DNA from: Flavobacterium humidisoli | GTDB taxonomy: Bacteria; Bacteroidota; Bacteroidia; Flavobacteriales; Flavobacteriaceae | Direction: 5' to 3' | DNA: 64,000 nt | NCBI RefSeq assembly: GCF_023272795.1 | Contig: NZ_CP096829.1 | Coordinates: 1,612,001-1,676,000 of the forward strand | In this document: in pieces, positions 1 to 9,484 of the stretch | Layout: every line of letters begins with the position of its first letter | Numbering within the stretch: position 1 is the stretch's first letter | Notes under the pieces: model-generated | Told to the model about the DNA's origin: nothing | The model's input: only the letters and a program-made list of their open reading frames with translations | Database searches by the model: none | Made by a program: the position numbers and the translations under genes

Positions 1-1
1 T

Positions 2-781
2 CACATTATCAAAATTACAGATAAACAAGACGGAATTCGTTTAGCTACAATTGCTCAAAAAATCGAGCCTTCTGAAGCTACATCTGATAAAGTATTTACA
101 TTAGCTACTAAATTCGAAATGGATGCTGCTGATAAAGATTTCAACGCTGCAGCGAAAGAATTAGGTTTAAAAGTTGCTCAGCCAGTTAATGCAAAAGCTA
201 TGGACGAAGCATTTGGACCATTAGGAAACCAACGTAACATTGTAAGATGGGCTTTTGATAAAGAAACTGATAAAGGAGATGTAAAACGTTTTGAAATTGC
301 AAACATCGGACATGTTATCGCACAATATAAAGGTGAAAACAAATCTGGTTTAGTTTCTGTTGATATGGCAAGACCTTATGTTGAGCCAATCTTGAAAAAC
401 AAGAAAAAAGCTGAATTATTAAAAGCTAAAATGCAAGGTTCTAGTATCGAATCTATTGCTAAAGCTGCAGGAGTTGCTGTTCAACAAGCTACAGATGTAA
501 CTCTTGATAACCCAGTTTTACCTGGTGGAGTTGGACAAGAGCCAAGAGTAGTAGGTAATGCATTTGCTTTGACAGCAAACAAAATTTCTGCTCCAATTGA
601 AGGAAATACAGGTGTTTATGTTGTTAAAAACATTAAGACGGTTAAAGCTCCAGCAATTGCTAATCATGCTGCATATGTAGAGAAAGTAAAAGCTCAAAGT
701 GCTAATGATGCAAGTAGAGTATTGCCAGCATTGAAAAACAATGCTAAAATTGAAGACAACAGATTACAATTTAACTACTAG
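2..781 (+). CDS. PpiD/SurA-like periplasmic peptidyl-prolyl isomerase, C-terminal part (5' end outside window)
   Basis: The reading frame is open from base 2 to a TAG stop, giving the last 259 residues of a longer protein. The visible part is Lys/Ala-rich and contains a stretch resembling the C-terminal region of SurA/PpiD-type chaperones, with alternating helical segments (around NKKKAELLKAKMQG) and a final soluble domain. Family members are inner-membrane-anchored periplasmic folding factors of roughly 700 residues, so about a third is present. The N-terminal anchor and parvulin domain would lie upstream and cannot be seen. An internal ATG at 119 is not a likely start because coding sequence continues upstream of it. 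A strong terminator follows. The assignment rests on overall resemblance of the C-terminal part, so the exact subfamily is uncertain. Confidence 0.72.
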   Translation, partial: HIIKITDKQDGIRLATIAQKIEPSEATSDKVFTLATKFEMDAADKDFNAAAKELGLKVAQPVNAKAMDEAFGPLGNQRNIVRWAFDKETDKGDVKRFEIANIGHVIAQYKGENKSGLVSVDMARPYVEPILKNKKKAELLKAKMQGSSIESIAKAAGVAVQQATDVTLDNPVLPGGVGQEPRVVGNAFALTANKISAPIEGNTGVYVVKNIKTVKAPAIANHAAYVEKVKAQSANDASRVLPALKNNAKIEDNRLQFNY

Positions 782-810
782 TTTTATTAAGTTAAAAGGT
801 TAATATATAA

Positions 811-846
811 AAGCCCAAAACATTTAGTTTTGGGCTTTTTTGTTTT
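811..846 (+). terminator. Intrinsic terminator after the PpiD-like gene
   Basis: A perfect 11-bp stem (AAGCCCAAAAC / GTTTTGGGCTT) with a 5-base loop is followed by a T-rich tract. It lies about 30 bases after the stop codon and ends the upstream transcription unit. Confidence 0.9.
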
Positions 847-1129
847 TAGTGGTTTCGCTAAAAAATTGGTTTATTGATAATTAGCGGTTTTAATTTTGTA
901 AATCCAAACAGAGTTTATTTACTTTTTAGAAGTAAATAATTTTACTTTGTATTAATTTTCCTAAAGTATATAGGGATTATCGAAATTTAATTTGAAAAAC
1001 TTGTGATTTTCAAAATATTACAGTTTATTTGCTCGATTTTTTATTTTAACATATTTTTGGCTTTTGCTGAAAAATAAAATAAGAAAGAATCCAAAACCAA
1101 AAACAATATCCTTAATAATTAGTCATTTA
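847..1129. promoter_or_regulatory. Intergenic region with candidate promoter for the 1130 gene
   Basis: Between the terminator and the next gene the sequence is AT-rich without a convincing ORF. TTTG at 1028-1031, a 20-base spacer and TATTTTTG at 1052-1059 match the Bacteroidota promoter form. Transcription would begin near 1065, leaving a leader of about 65 bases before the ATG at 1130. No other structure was recognised. Confidence 0.5.
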
Positions 1130-1573
1130 ATGTTTTTTACTTTTAATTTTTTTAGAAAGAAGCCGAGAGTATATACCAAAATAGAAAGTCATATTTATGG
1201 GATTATTATCGAGCTTTTAAAAGTGGCCAGCACCGACATCAATGTTGATGAATTGGGTGGAAAGTATTATTTGAGTAATGAAGAACAGCATTTTAAGGTT
1301 ACTATTTTGAGTAACGATTATGTGATCAGATTGACAAATACACATGATTCTGTTGCCGAAAAATATGATAAAGTTTTTGTAGAAGATGTTTTAAGAGCGG
1401 TAAAAGAGGAGAAACACCGCCGAATGGAAGTGGTTTACGATTCTATTACAAACAGCATCGAAAAAATGGCTGAACGCTTGCACAATAGACTTATAGAGTC
1501 TAATGAGCAAGAAAGCAAAGCTGTTCGTCGTTTGGAGACAAAGCACGTTAAAAGTACTAAAAGAGCTAATTAA
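1130..1573 (+). CDS. Conserved hypothetical protein, C-terminal helical
   Basis: A 147-residue protein I do not recognise. It begins with a short Phe-rich segment (MFFTFNFFRKK), too short and basic to be a clear signal peptide, followed by a mixed alpha/beta region (about residues 15-80) and a charged, probably coiled helix rich in Glu/Lys/Arg to the end. The frame extends upstream to a TTG at 1064, but the promoter-like -7 element at 1052-1059 would place the transcript start at about that TTG, so the ATG at 1130 is the better start. It is transcribed alone, convergent with the mevalonate-pathway kinase downstream. No catalytic motif is visible and no function is proposed. Confidence 0.7.
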   Translation: MFFTFNFFRKKPRVYTKIESHIYGIIIELLKVASTDINVDELGGKYYLSNEEQHFKVTILSNDYVIRLTNTHDSVAEKYDKVFVEDVLRAVKEEKHRRMEVVYDSITNSIEKMAERLHNRLIESNEQESKAVRRLETKHVKSTKRAN

Positions 1574-1593
1574 TGTCTTTTTTCAAAATTGAT

Positions 1594-2502
1594 TTATAAA
1601 ATCATTTCTTCATAAGTCAAAATCGTCTCATATCCTTTATTAAAGAAATAGTCTTTCGGATTTTCTTTAGCAACTACCATAACAAAATCGCCGCCCCAAG
1701 CTCCTAGACTTTTAATAACACCATTAAAATCGGGAAAAATAGCTTCTTTTATAGTTTGCATTTCTAAGACTTTGCTCAAATGAATTTCATGTTTCTGAAC
1801 TGCTGAAGCAAAATCTTTTAATGTTTTAGCATGAAGAATCGCGTTTGTGATTTTATTGTTTTCTGCAACCCGATCTGCTAAATGATTATTCTTGTGGTTG
1901 TTGTATGAGAAAATAGCAGATTTGCTATTTTGTTTTTTATTCAAATAAACAAAGTAAATGTGCTCTTTAAAGTCTGGGTTAAATTCAACTTGTTTAACAA
2001 AGTTGTCTTTTATTCTGTACAAAACAGGAGTGTTGTTTTGAGCGCAGGCAATATCATAACCACTTCCTCCAAAACTATTTTTTAGTAGGGTGAAAGCATT
2101 AATTTCAGTCCACTGGGCAATATTGTTTATAAGAGTCGAAGAAGTCCCTAATCCCCAATTTTTTGGAAAACTCAAATGCGTGCTTACTTTATAACCTGTA
2201 GCATTATCAATAAACTTTGGGTTTAAAATATAAGCTTCATGCAGAATGTTGACTAAAGTTGATTTTACCGTGTCAATCTGAGAGTCTAAACCTTTTATGA
2301 CTTCGTCAAATGAAATAGTCTCTTCAAACCATAAATGTTTGTCGTAATCATAACTTTTCCATTCGATTTGTTTGTCTTCTGAATTTTCGATTACTAAATC
2401 CTGACCAAATTTTGTAGGCAACGCAAAAGCATCTGCTCCATCTAAAACCAGATATTCTCCAGCTATAAAAAGTTTACCATTACTATAAAAGGTTGTTGAC
2501 AT
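1594..2502 (-). CDS. GHMP-family kinase (mevalonate pathway)
   Basis: A 302-residue GHMP-superfamily kinase. The N-terminus (NGKLFIAGEYLVLDGADA) is the sugar/mevalonate-kinase-like first strand pair, and WGLGTSSTL matches the glycine-rich ATP-binding motif. FGGSGYDIACAQ fits the conserved Gly-rich segment before the C-terminal lobe. It lies directly downstream of HMG-CoA reductase on the same strand, so mevalonate or phosphomevalonate phosphorylation for isoprenoid precursor synthesis is the likely role; the exact substrate cannot be read from the motifs. The frame extends to 2541, but the extra 13 residues are encoded inside a palindromic repeat and lack the family start, so the ATG at 2502 is preferred. 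Confidence 0.85.
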   Translation of the reverse strand: MSTTFYSNGKLFIAGEYLVLDGADAFALPTKFGQDLVIENSEDKQIEWKSYDYDKHLWFEETISFDEVIKGLDSQIDTVKSTLVNILHEAYILNPKFIDNATGYKVSTHLSFPKNWGLGTSSTLINNIAQWTEINAFTLLKNSFGGSGYDIACAQNNTPVLYRIKDNFVKQVEFNPDFKEHIYFVYLNKKQNSKSAIFSYNNHKNNHLADRVAENNKITNAILHAKTLKDFASAVQKHEIHLSKVLEMQTIKEAIFPDFNGVIKSLGAWGGDFVMVVAKENPKDYFFNKGYETILTYEEMIL

Positions 2503-2517
2503 GCTTGTTTTATTATT

Positions 2518-2588
2518 TAAATTCCAAATCTTAAATTTCAAATTCCAAACAGAAAAATTGGAATTTGGAACTTAAAATATTGAAATTT
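2518..2588. repeat. Intergenic inverted repeat, 'ATTCCAAATT' family
   Basis: Arms built from words such as AAATTTCAAATTCCAA and TTGGAATTTGGAAC face each other across a 9-base loop. The right arm continues through AAAATATTGAAATTT. A similar right arm occurs at 21580-21602, which indicates a dispersed element rather than a one-off hairpin. It sits between the HMG-CoA reductase and kinase genes and may act as an mRNA hairpin in that operon. Confidence 0.7.
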
Positions 2589-2598
2589 ACAATTTCTG

Positions 2599-3912
2599 TT
2601 ATTTTCTTAAGTTTTCAATAAATTCTACCACAGCGCTATGAGAAACAGCTGTTTTTTTGAAGTGTGATTTAATTAAATGACGCTCTTCATCGGTAGCTTC
2701 AAATTGATTGATAATGTTGTTAAGGTGCATTTTCATATGTCCCTCCTGAATTCCAGTTGTGGTTAACGAACGTAATGCAGCAAAATTTTGAGCTAGACCT
2801 GCAACAGCTACAATCTGCATTAATTCTGCAGCGGATGGTTTTTCTAAAATTTCTAAGCACAATTTTACTAATGGATGTAAAGAAGTTAAACCGCCAACTG
2901 TGCCAACTGCAAGAGGAATTTCAAGCCAAAAAGTAAAGATTCCGTTTTCGATTTTGGCGTGAGATAAACTTGCGTATTGACCATTTCGAGCTGCATAAGC
3001 GTGAACTCCAGCTTCTACGGCTCTAAAATCGTTTCCTGTTGCCAGAATTACAGCATCGACACCATTCATGATGCCTTTATTATGGGTAACTGCTCTAAAG
3101 GGTTCAACTTCTGCGATTTGAACGGCTTGAACAAAACGTTCCGCAAATTCTTGAGGATTGGTGATATGCTTTTCTGCTAATTCTTCGATTGGGCAAGAAA
3201 CTTCGGCTCTAACGAGGCAGTGAGGCACGTAGTTAGAAAGAATACTCATTATGACTTCTAAGCTTTCACCATTTTTGCATAAGTCAGAATTTTGAGCTTC
3301 TTCTTTTAAAGTAGTGGCAAACTGTTCTAAACAAGAATTTATAAAATTGGCTCCCATGCTGTCTTTTGTTTCAAAAGTAGCATGAAGCTGATAGTAGTTT
3401 TCAAGTAAACTTCTTTTGTCTTTTAATTTGATGTCTAAAATTCCTCCGCCACGCTGTTGCATATTTTTGGTAATACTTTGCGTTTCTGAAAAGAATTTTG
3501 GCTTTAATTGGTCAAAAAACTGAGTTAGTTTTTCTGCATCTCCGCTGTAGGTAAAGTGCACCTGACCAATTTTTTCAGTATTGAGAATAGTAGCTTTAAA
3601 TCCGCCTCTTGTCGACCAGTATTTTGCGGCTTTAGAAGCTGCGGCAACTACAGAACTTTCTTCAATTGCCATCGGAATTGTTTTGTATTGTCCGTTAATC
3701 AAAAAGTTAGGGGCAACTCCAAGTGGAATATAAAGGTTTGTAATGGTGTTTTCTATAAATTCGTCATGAAGCTGCTGAAGCTTTTCGTCTGAATTCCAGT
3801 AATTTCTTATAATATTTTGTGCCTCTTCAGGATTTGAAAAATATTCATTTGCAATCCAGTTAATTTTTTCTTTTTTGGATAATTTAGAAAATCCGGCAAC
3901 AGCGTTGTTCAT
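2599..3912 (-). CDS. mvaA: Hydroxymethylglutaryl-CoA reductase, class II
   Basis: A 437-residue class II HMG-CoA reductase, reducing HMG-CoA to mevalonate (or the reverse). The family's catalytic groups are visible: Glu in IEESSVVAAASKAA, Lys in THNKGIMNG (about residue 277), Asp in ATGNDFRAVEAG (about 293) and His in EGHMKMHL (about 389). It lacks the N-terminal membrane domain of class I enzymes, as expected. Flavobacteria use the mevalonate route for isoprenoids, and the downstream GHMP kinase supports a biosynthetic role despite the family's 'degradative' label. The frame reaches 3942, but that ATG overlaps a -7-like element (CAAAGATA, 3942-3949, on the minus strand TATCTTTG). The second ATG at 3912 is therefore preferred. 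Confidence 0.93.
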   Translation of the reverse strand: MNNAVAGFSKLSKKEKINWIANEYFSNPEEAQNIIRNYWNSDEKLQQLHDEFIENTITNLYIPLGVAPNFLINGQYKTIPMAIEESSVVAAASKAAKYWSTRGGFKATILNTEKIGQVHFTYSGDAEKLTQFFDQLKPKFFSETQSITKNMQQRGGGILDIKLKDKRSLLENYYQLHATFETKDSMGANFINSCLEQFATTLKEEAQNSDLCKNGESLEVIMSILSNYVPHCLVRAEVSCPIEELAEKHITNPQEFAERFVQAVQIAEVEPFRAVTHNKGIMNGVDAVILATGNDFRAVEAGVHAYAARNGQYASLSHAKIENGIFTFWLEIPLAVGTVGGLTSLHPLVKLCLEILEKPSAAELMQIVAVAGLAQNFAALRSLTTTGIQEGHMKMHLNNIINQFEATDEERHLIKSHFKKTAVSHSAVVEFIENLRK

Positions 3913-3941
3913 TCTCAATGTATTAAATAATATTGTGTGCA

Positions 3942-3973
3942 CAAAGATACTATTTTAAGAGTTTTGATTGCAA
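3942..3973 (-). promoter_or_regulatory. Candidate promoter for the HMG-CoA reductase operon
   Basis: On the minus strand TATCTTTG (3942-3949) matches TAnnTTTG, with a TTG 21 bases upstream (3971-3973). Transcription would begin near 3936, about 25 bases before the ATG at 3912. Confidence 0.45.
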
Positions 3974-4092
3974 TCTATTTCAGACATGAAAGTACGCAAT
4001 CGTTATTTTTTTTAACATTTAACACTTAAAATGTGTATTATGTTTATTTTTTTTACTAAAATTGGGCTCTTTTTATATTTAAAATAATTCTA

Positions 4093-6264
4093 ATGAATAC
4101 AAGCAAATTTACTGCAGTACTTTTATTCTTGACTGCGGTTGTTTTTGGACAGCAAAAAATAACTGTCGAAAATGTTTTTGGCGGTACTTTCCGGGCTAAA
4201 GGAATGGATGAACTGCAATCGCTGAAAAATACAAATCAATACACTGTTTTAAATGTGGATCAGGCGAGTAGAAGTATGCAGATTGATTTATATGATTTTG
4301 CTACCCTGAAAAAAGTATCAAATCTTATTGATACTAAGAACTTTAAAGAACTTGCCGACGGAATTGACAGCTACACTTTTGATGCTTCTGAAAAAAAGAT
4401 CTTAATTGCTTGTCATTCTTCTAAAATCTTCCGTCACTCTTTTACTGCCGATTACTACCTTTATGATATCGCAGTAAAATCTCTGATCAAACTTGTTGAT
4501 TTTCAAATTCAAGAGCCAACATTTTCACCTGACGGAACAAAAATCGCTTACGCAAAAGAAAATAACTTATATGTATACGACGTAGCATCAAAAAAATCTA
4601 CGGCTATTACAACAGATGGAAAGAAAAATGCTGTTATAAATGGTATTACTGACTGGGTATACGAAGAAGAATTTGCATTTGTTCGCGCTTTCGACTGGAG
4701 TAAAGACAGTAAAAAAGTAGCTTATATTCGTTTTGACGAAAGTCAAGTTCCTGAGTTTTCAATGTCAATCTTCCATAAAGATCTATATCCAAAAATTGAG
4801 ACTTTTAAATATCCTAAAGCGGGAGAAAAAAATTCAGAAGTTTCATTACATATCTATGATGTAGCTGCTGCAGCAACTAAAAAAGTAGATTTAGGAAAAT
4901 ATAATGATTTCTATATTGCAAGAATGCAATGGACAAATGATGCAAATGTGCTTTCTGCACAAGTTTTAAACCGTCACCAAGATAATTTAGACTTATTATT
5001 TGTTGATGGAAACACAGCTGCTGCAAAAGTAGTTTTGAATGAAAAAGATAAAGCGTACGTAGATATCAATGATAATTTGACGTTTTTAAAAGATAACAGT
5101 TTTATCTGGACAAGCGAAAAAGATGGTTTCAATCATATTTATGTATATGATAAAAACGGAAAACTTAAAAATCAAGTTACAAAAGGAAACTGGGAAGTAG
5201 TTTCATACTACGGTTTCGACGAAAAAACAAAAACTATTTTCTACCAGTCTACAGAAAATGGTTCTATCAATAGAGATCTTTACAGAATTGGTTTAGACGG
5301 AAAAAATAAAGTGCGTTTATCTTCAAAAGAAGGAACTAATAAAGCGACATTTAGTCCAAATTTCCAATACTTTATTAATACCTATTCTAGCGCTACACAG
5401 CCAACGGTTTATACTTTAAATGATGCAAAAGCTGGAAAGGAAATTCAGGTTATCGAAAACAATCAGGCTCTTGCTGATAAATTGAAAGCGTATGACCTTC
5501 CTTCAAAAGAATTTATTGTTTTAAAAACAGCAAAAGGAAATGAATTGAATGCTTGGATTTTAAAACCAAAAGATTTTGATCCTTCAAAAAAATATCCTGT
5601 TTTCATGTTCCAATATTCTGGCCCAGGATCTCAGCAGGTAGCAAATCAATGGAATAATTCGAATGATTACTGGTTTCTTTCATTAACACAGCAAGGTTAT
5701 ATAGTAGCTTGTGTTGACGGAAGAGGTACAGGTTACAAAGGAGCTGATTTCAAAAAAGTGACTCAAAAAGAATTAGGAAAATATGAGGTTGAAGATCAAA
5801 TAGATGCTGCAAAAGTAATTGGTGCTTATTCTTACGTTGACGCTTCAAGAATTGGAATCTTCGGATGGAGCTATGGTGGATTTATGGCTTCTAACTGTAT
5901 TTTTCAAGGAAATGATGTGTTTAAAATGGCAATTGCTGTTGCGCCAGTTACAAACTGGAGATTTTACGACAGCGTTTACACAGAAAGATATATGCAGACT
6001 CCACAAGAAAATGCAAGCGGATACGATCAAAACTCTCCGATCAATCATGTTAGTAAATTGAAAGGGAAGTTCTTGTTGATTCACGGTTCGGGAGATGACA
6101 ATGTTCATGTTCAAAACACGATGCAGATGATGGAAGCTTTAATTCAAGCTAATAAACAGTTTGATTCTCAAATTTATCCAGATAAAGACCACGGTATTTA
6201 TGGCGGAAATACAAGAGTTCAGCTTTACACAAAAATGACCAATTTCATCAAAGAAAATCTATAA
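4093..6264 (+). CDS. Dipeptidyl-peptidase IV family serine peptidase (S9B)
   Basis: A 723-residue exported prolyl-oligopeptidase-fold enzyme. A signal peptide (MNTSKFTAVLLFLTAVVFGQ) is followed by a beta-propeller domain (to about residue 470) and an alpha/beta-hydrolase domain. The catalytic Ser lies in GWSYGGFM (about 593), Asp in GSGDDNVH (about 668) and His in DKDHGIYGG (about 699). A Glu pair in the propeller (WVYEEEFAF) matches the DPP4 motif that binds the free substrate N-terminus. The enzyme removes X-Pro or X-Ala dipeptides in the periplasm. The next two genes are peptide importers on the same strand, starting 27-36 bases later, which suggests one unit for releasing and taking up dipeptides. 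Confidence 0.93.
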   Translation: MNTSKFTAVLLFLTAVVFGQQKITVENVFGGTFRAKGMDELQSLKNTNQYTVLNVDQASRSMQIDLYDFATLKKVSNLIDTKNFKELADGIDSYTFDASEKKILIACHSSKIFRHSFTADYYLYDIAVKSLIKLVDFQIQEPTFSPDGTKIAYAKENNLYVYDVASKKSTAITTDGKKNAVINGITDWVYEEEFAFVRAFDWSKDSKKVAYIRFDESQVPEFSMSIFHKDLYPKIETFKYPKAGEKNSEVSLHIYDVAAAATKKVDLGKYNDFYIARMQWTNDANVLSAQVLNRHQDNLDLLFVDGNTAAAKVVLNEKDKAYVDINDNLTFLKDNSFIWTSEKDGFNHIYVYDKNGKLKNQVTKGNWEVVSYYGFDEKTKTIFYQSTENGSINRDLYRIGLDGKNKVRLSSKEGTNKATFSPNFQYFINTYSSATQPTVYTLNDAKAGKEIQVIENNQALADKLKAYDLPSKEFIVLKTAKGNELNAWILKPKDFDPSKKYPVFMFQYSGPGSQQVANQWNNSNDYWFLSLTQQGYIVACVDGRGTGYKGADFKKVTQKELGKYEVEDQIDAAKVIGAYSYVDASRIGIFGWSYGGFMASNCIFQGNDVFKMAIAVAPVTNWRFYDSVYTERYMQTPQENASGYDQNSPINHVSKLKGKFLLIHGSGDDNVHVQNTMQMMEALIQANKQFDSQIYPDKDHGIYGGNTRVQLYTKMTNFIKENL

Positions 6265-6299
6265 TTTAAAATCATAAACCTAATTTAATAGTGAATAAT

Positions 6300-7976
6300 A
6301 TGGGAGAAACACAGGTAAAAACCGCGCATCCAAAAGGGCTTTGGGTATTGTTTGGAACGGAGATGTGGGAGCGATTCAATTTTTATGGAATGCGAGCTTT
6401 ATTAACTTTATTCCTTGTGAATTCATTATTGATGAAGGAAGAAGAAGCCTCTTTAATTTATGGAGGTTTCCTTGGGCTTTGTTATTTGACTCCAATGTTA
6501 GGAGGTTTTGTTGCTGACCGCTATTTAGGAAACAGAAATTGTATCTTATTAGGAGGGTTATTAATGGCGATAGGACAAATGCTTTTGTTTACAAGTGGAA
6601 GTGTTTTTGAGTCTAATTTGGACTTGGCAAAAATTATTATGTACTCTGCATTAGGTGTAATTGTTTTTGGTAACGGATTCTTCAAACCGAATATCTCTAG
6701 TATGGTTGGAAGTTTGTATCCAAAACAAGAAAAAACAAAATTAGATAGTGCGTTTACTATTTTCTATATGGGAATTAACATCGGAGCATTCTTAGGTCAA
6801 TCGATCTGTCCTTTATTGGGAGATGTTAAAGATGCAGGCGGAATTAGAGATATCCACGCTTTCAGATGGGGATTCATGGCCGCTTCTGTAGCAATGCTAT
6901 TAGGAACAATTTTGTTCTATTTCTTAAAAAATAAATATGTAGTTTCTCCGGAAGGAAAACCATTAGGAGGGCTTCCTTCTAAAAATGATGCTTCAGATTT
7001 TGAAGAAGGAGAAGCTCAGAAAGCAAACTTTTCTAATAAAGCTCTTGCTATGGCAGGGGTAGCATTTATCGCTTTAGGATTCTTTTTTCATTATGTTGTA
7101 GGCCAGAACTTAATTTATACGCTGATTTACTCAAGTGGTTTGGCGTTGGCAGGATTAATTATATCTGATACTTCTTTAACTAAAGTAGAGCGCGATAGAA
7201 TTATTGTAATCTATATCGTGTCGTTCTTTATTATCTTTTTCTGGGCGGCATTTGAGCAGGCAGGTTCCTCTTTAACTTTTATTGCAGATAACCAGACAGA
7301 TAGACATTTCTTTGGTTGGGCAATGCCACCATCGATGGTTCAGATTTTTAACGGAATGTTTGTAGTGTTTTTAGCAGTTCCTTTCAGTGTGCTTTGGGAT
7401 ACTTTGAGAGCTAAAGGAAAGGAGCCGATTTCTCCAGTAAAACTTGCAGCAGGTTTAGTGATCATTTCTATCAGTTTCTTCATGATCGCTACTCAGGTTT
7501 CTTATATTGGAACTTCTGGTTTATTGCTAGTTAAATGGTTAATCTTATTATATTTCTTAAATACTTGTGCTGAATTATGTTTGTCTCCAATTGGTTTGTC
7601 ATTGGTTGGTAAATTGTCTCCAAAGCGTTTTGCATCATTATTGTACGGAGTATTCTTTTTGTCGAATGCTTCAGGTTACGCTTTAGGCGGAACTTTAGGT
7701 TCTATTTTGCCGGCAACTGGTGATAAATTTGCAAAAGCAAAAGAATTAGGAATTGATCTTCAGGCAGTTTTAGATAAAAAAATAACACTTTCAGCAGAGC
7801 AATTGGCTTTGTTGGATCATCATCAAATTAGTGCGCAAAATCCAATTTTTGCAGGATTTGAAATCCATAACTTATATGAATTCTTTATGGTATTTGTTGT
7901 CCTAACTGGTATTGCTGCAATTTTATTATTTGCTTTAACACCACTATTGAAAAAATTAATGCACGGTGTTAGATAA
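6300..7976 (+). CDS. Peptide MFS transporter (POT/PTR2 family)
   Basis: A 558-residue proton-coupled oligopeptide transporter with about 12-14 hydrophobic segments. EMWERFNFYGMR near the N-terminus is the family's ExxERF motif used in proton coupling, and FFKPNISSMVG with FYMGINIGAFLG is the PTR2 signature region. It probably imports di- and tripeptides produced by the upstream peptidase. A GTG at 6291 is in frame, but the ATG at 6300 is the more usual start. The long cytoplasmic insert (about residues 220-250) and a soluble insert near residues 475-520 are common in this family. Its stop codon directly abuts the next transporter's ATG. Confidence 0.93.
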   Translation: MGETQVKTAHPKGLWVLFGTEMWERFNFYGMRALLTLFLVNSLLMKEEEASLIYGGFLGLCYLTPMLGGFVADRYLGNRNCILLGGLLMAIGQMLLFTSGSVFESNLDLAKIIMYSALGVIVFGNGFFKPNISSMVGSLYPKQEKTKLDSAFTIFYMGINIGAFLGQSICPLLGDVKDAGGIRDIHAFRWGFMAASVAMLLGTILFYFLKNKYVVSPEGKPLGGLPSKNDASDFEEGEAQKANFSNKALAMAGVAFIALGFFFHYVVGQNLIYTLIYSSGLALAGLIISDTSLTKVERDRIIVIYIVSFFIIFFWAAFEQAGSSLTFIADNQTDRHFFGWAMPPSMVQIFNGMFVVFLAVPFSVLWDTLRAKGKEPISPVKLAAGLVIISISFFMIATQVSYIGTSGLLLVKWLILLYFLNTCAELCLSPIGLSLVGKLSPKRFASLLYGVFFLSNASGYALGGTLGSILPATGDKFAKAKELGIDLQAVLDKKITLSAEQLALLDHHQISAQNPIFAGFEIHNLYEFFMVFVVLTGIAAILLFALTPLLKKLMHGVR

Positions 7977-9461
7977 ATGGAAAACAATATTACTTTAGAA
8001 GAAATTCAAAATTTTAAAGGCAAGTACCCAAAACAATTGTGGTACTTGTTTTTGGTTGAAATGTGGGAACGTTTTTGTTTCTACGGAATGAGAGGGGTTT
8101 TAGCTTTTTTTATGGTAGACCAACTAGGTCTATTAGAAGGAAAAGCAAATCTTCAATATGGAGCAATTCAGGCTTTTGTCTATGCTTTTACCTTTATTGG
8201 AGGAATTTTTGCTGATAAAATTTTAGGTTTTAAAAAATCACTTCTTTTTGGAGGAATTGTTATGATTCTTGGGAACTTGCTTATTGCAGCTTCTCCGCAT
8301 GATTTCTTTTATTACGGGATAACGCTTTCTATTATTGGAACGGGTTTTTTTAAACCAAACGTTTCTTCAATGGTAGGAGAATTGTATCATGAAAGTGACG
8401 GCCGTCGAGATGCTGGTTACGGATTGTTTTATGCAGGAATTAATATTGGAGGTATGCTTGGTGGTGCAATTCCTATTTATTTAGGAAAAAACTACTCTTG
8501 GAGTCTTTGTTTTCTTTCTGCGGCAATTGTTATGATAATAGGAGTTATAACTTTTCTTTTGACGAAAAAGCATTTAGCGCCAATTGGAAATTCTCCGTTA
8601 GAAAAGCATACACCTAAAAAACGTAATCTTTACGAGATAGCCGTTTATGTAGGTTCTTTTGTTGTAATTCCATTAGTTTATATAATGGTTATCAATTCTG
8701 ATTTTACAGAGTACTTTATGTATACTATGGGAATAGTAGCATTAGCGTATTTTGCATATGAACTGATAATGTTAAAAGATAGAAAGCAACAACGAAAACT
8801 TTTAGCTGCATTTGTATTTATTTTTGGATACTTTATGTTTATGGCCATTTCTGAGCAGTCAGGGGGGTCATTGTCTTTGTTTGCAAAAGATAATTTATCT
8901 AACAAAATGTTGTTTTTTCATATTGATCCTAATGTAGTAAATAACAGTATCAATTCATTGTATGTTGTTATTTTTAGTCCATTGGTCGGTCTGTTGTGGA
9001 TATTAATGGCTAAGCGAAAAATTGAACCTAATACTGTTATTAAATTTGGGTTATCATTTATTTTGCTTGCAGCAGGTTTCTTTATCTTTTACTCTGCTAG
9101 ATTTTTTGTAGATGCAGATGGCTTAAGTTCTCTTGATGTTTTTGCTTTAGGATACCTTGTGTATACCCTAGGAGAGTTGTGTATTGGTCCAATTGGAATG
9201 TCGGTAATTACAAAATTATCGCCTAAAAGATTGTTTGGAATGATGATGGGATTATGGTTTTTGTCAAGTGCATTTGGTCAGTTTGCAGCCGGCAAATTAG
9301 GCGCTGAAATATCTGATGCCAACACTGGAACTACATTAATGTCTAAACTTATTGCCTATACAGACGGCTATTATCAACTAGCATTATATTCTTTAATTGC
9401 CGGAGTTGTTTTAATTGTTGCTACCCCGTTAATTAGAAGATTAATGCAGGAAGTTAAATAA
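7977..9461 (+). CDS. Second peptide MFS transporter (POT/PTR2 family)
   Basis: A 494-residue paralogue of the preceding transporter, beginning at the base after its stop codon, so the two are almost certainly co-translated. It keeps EMWERFCFYGMR, FFKPNVSSMVGELY and LFYAGINIGGMLGG. Sequence between the motifs has diverged considerably, and it lacks most of the long C-terminal insert seen in the first copy. This suggests an old duplication with separate substrate preferences rather than a recent copy. It probably imports di- or tripeptides by proton symport at the inner membrane. Confidence 0.92.
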   Translation: MENNITLEEIQNFKGKYPKQLWYLFLVEMWERFCFYGMRGVLAFFMVDQLGLLEGKANLQYGAIQAFVYAFTFIGGIFADKILGFKKSLLFGGIVMILGNLLIAASPHDFFYYGITLSIIGTGFFKPNVSSMVGELYHESDGRRDAGYGLFYAGINIGGMLGGAIPIYLGKNYSWSLCFLSAAIVMIIGVITFLLTKKHLAPIGNSPLEKHTPKKRNLYEIAVYVGSFVVIPLVYIMVINSDFTEYFMYTMGIVALAYFAYELIMLKDRKQQRKLLAAFVFIFGYFMFMAISEQSGGSLSLFAKDNLSNKMLFFHIDPNVVNNSINSLYVVIFSPLVGLLWILMAKRKIEPNTVIKFGLSFILLAAGFFIFYSARFFVDADGLSSLDVFALGYLVYTLGELCIGPIGMSVITKLSPKRLFGMMMGLWFLSSAFGQFAAGKLGAEISDANTGTTLMSKLIAYTDGYYQLALYSLIAGVVLIVATPLIRRLMQEVK

Positions 9462-9484
9462 TTATATTGTAATAACTTTTTGCA

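Noticed and set aside
1064..1129. Upstream extension of the 1130 gene from a TTG
   Set aside because: A good promoter match places the transcript start at about the TTG itself, so these codons would not be in the mRNA.
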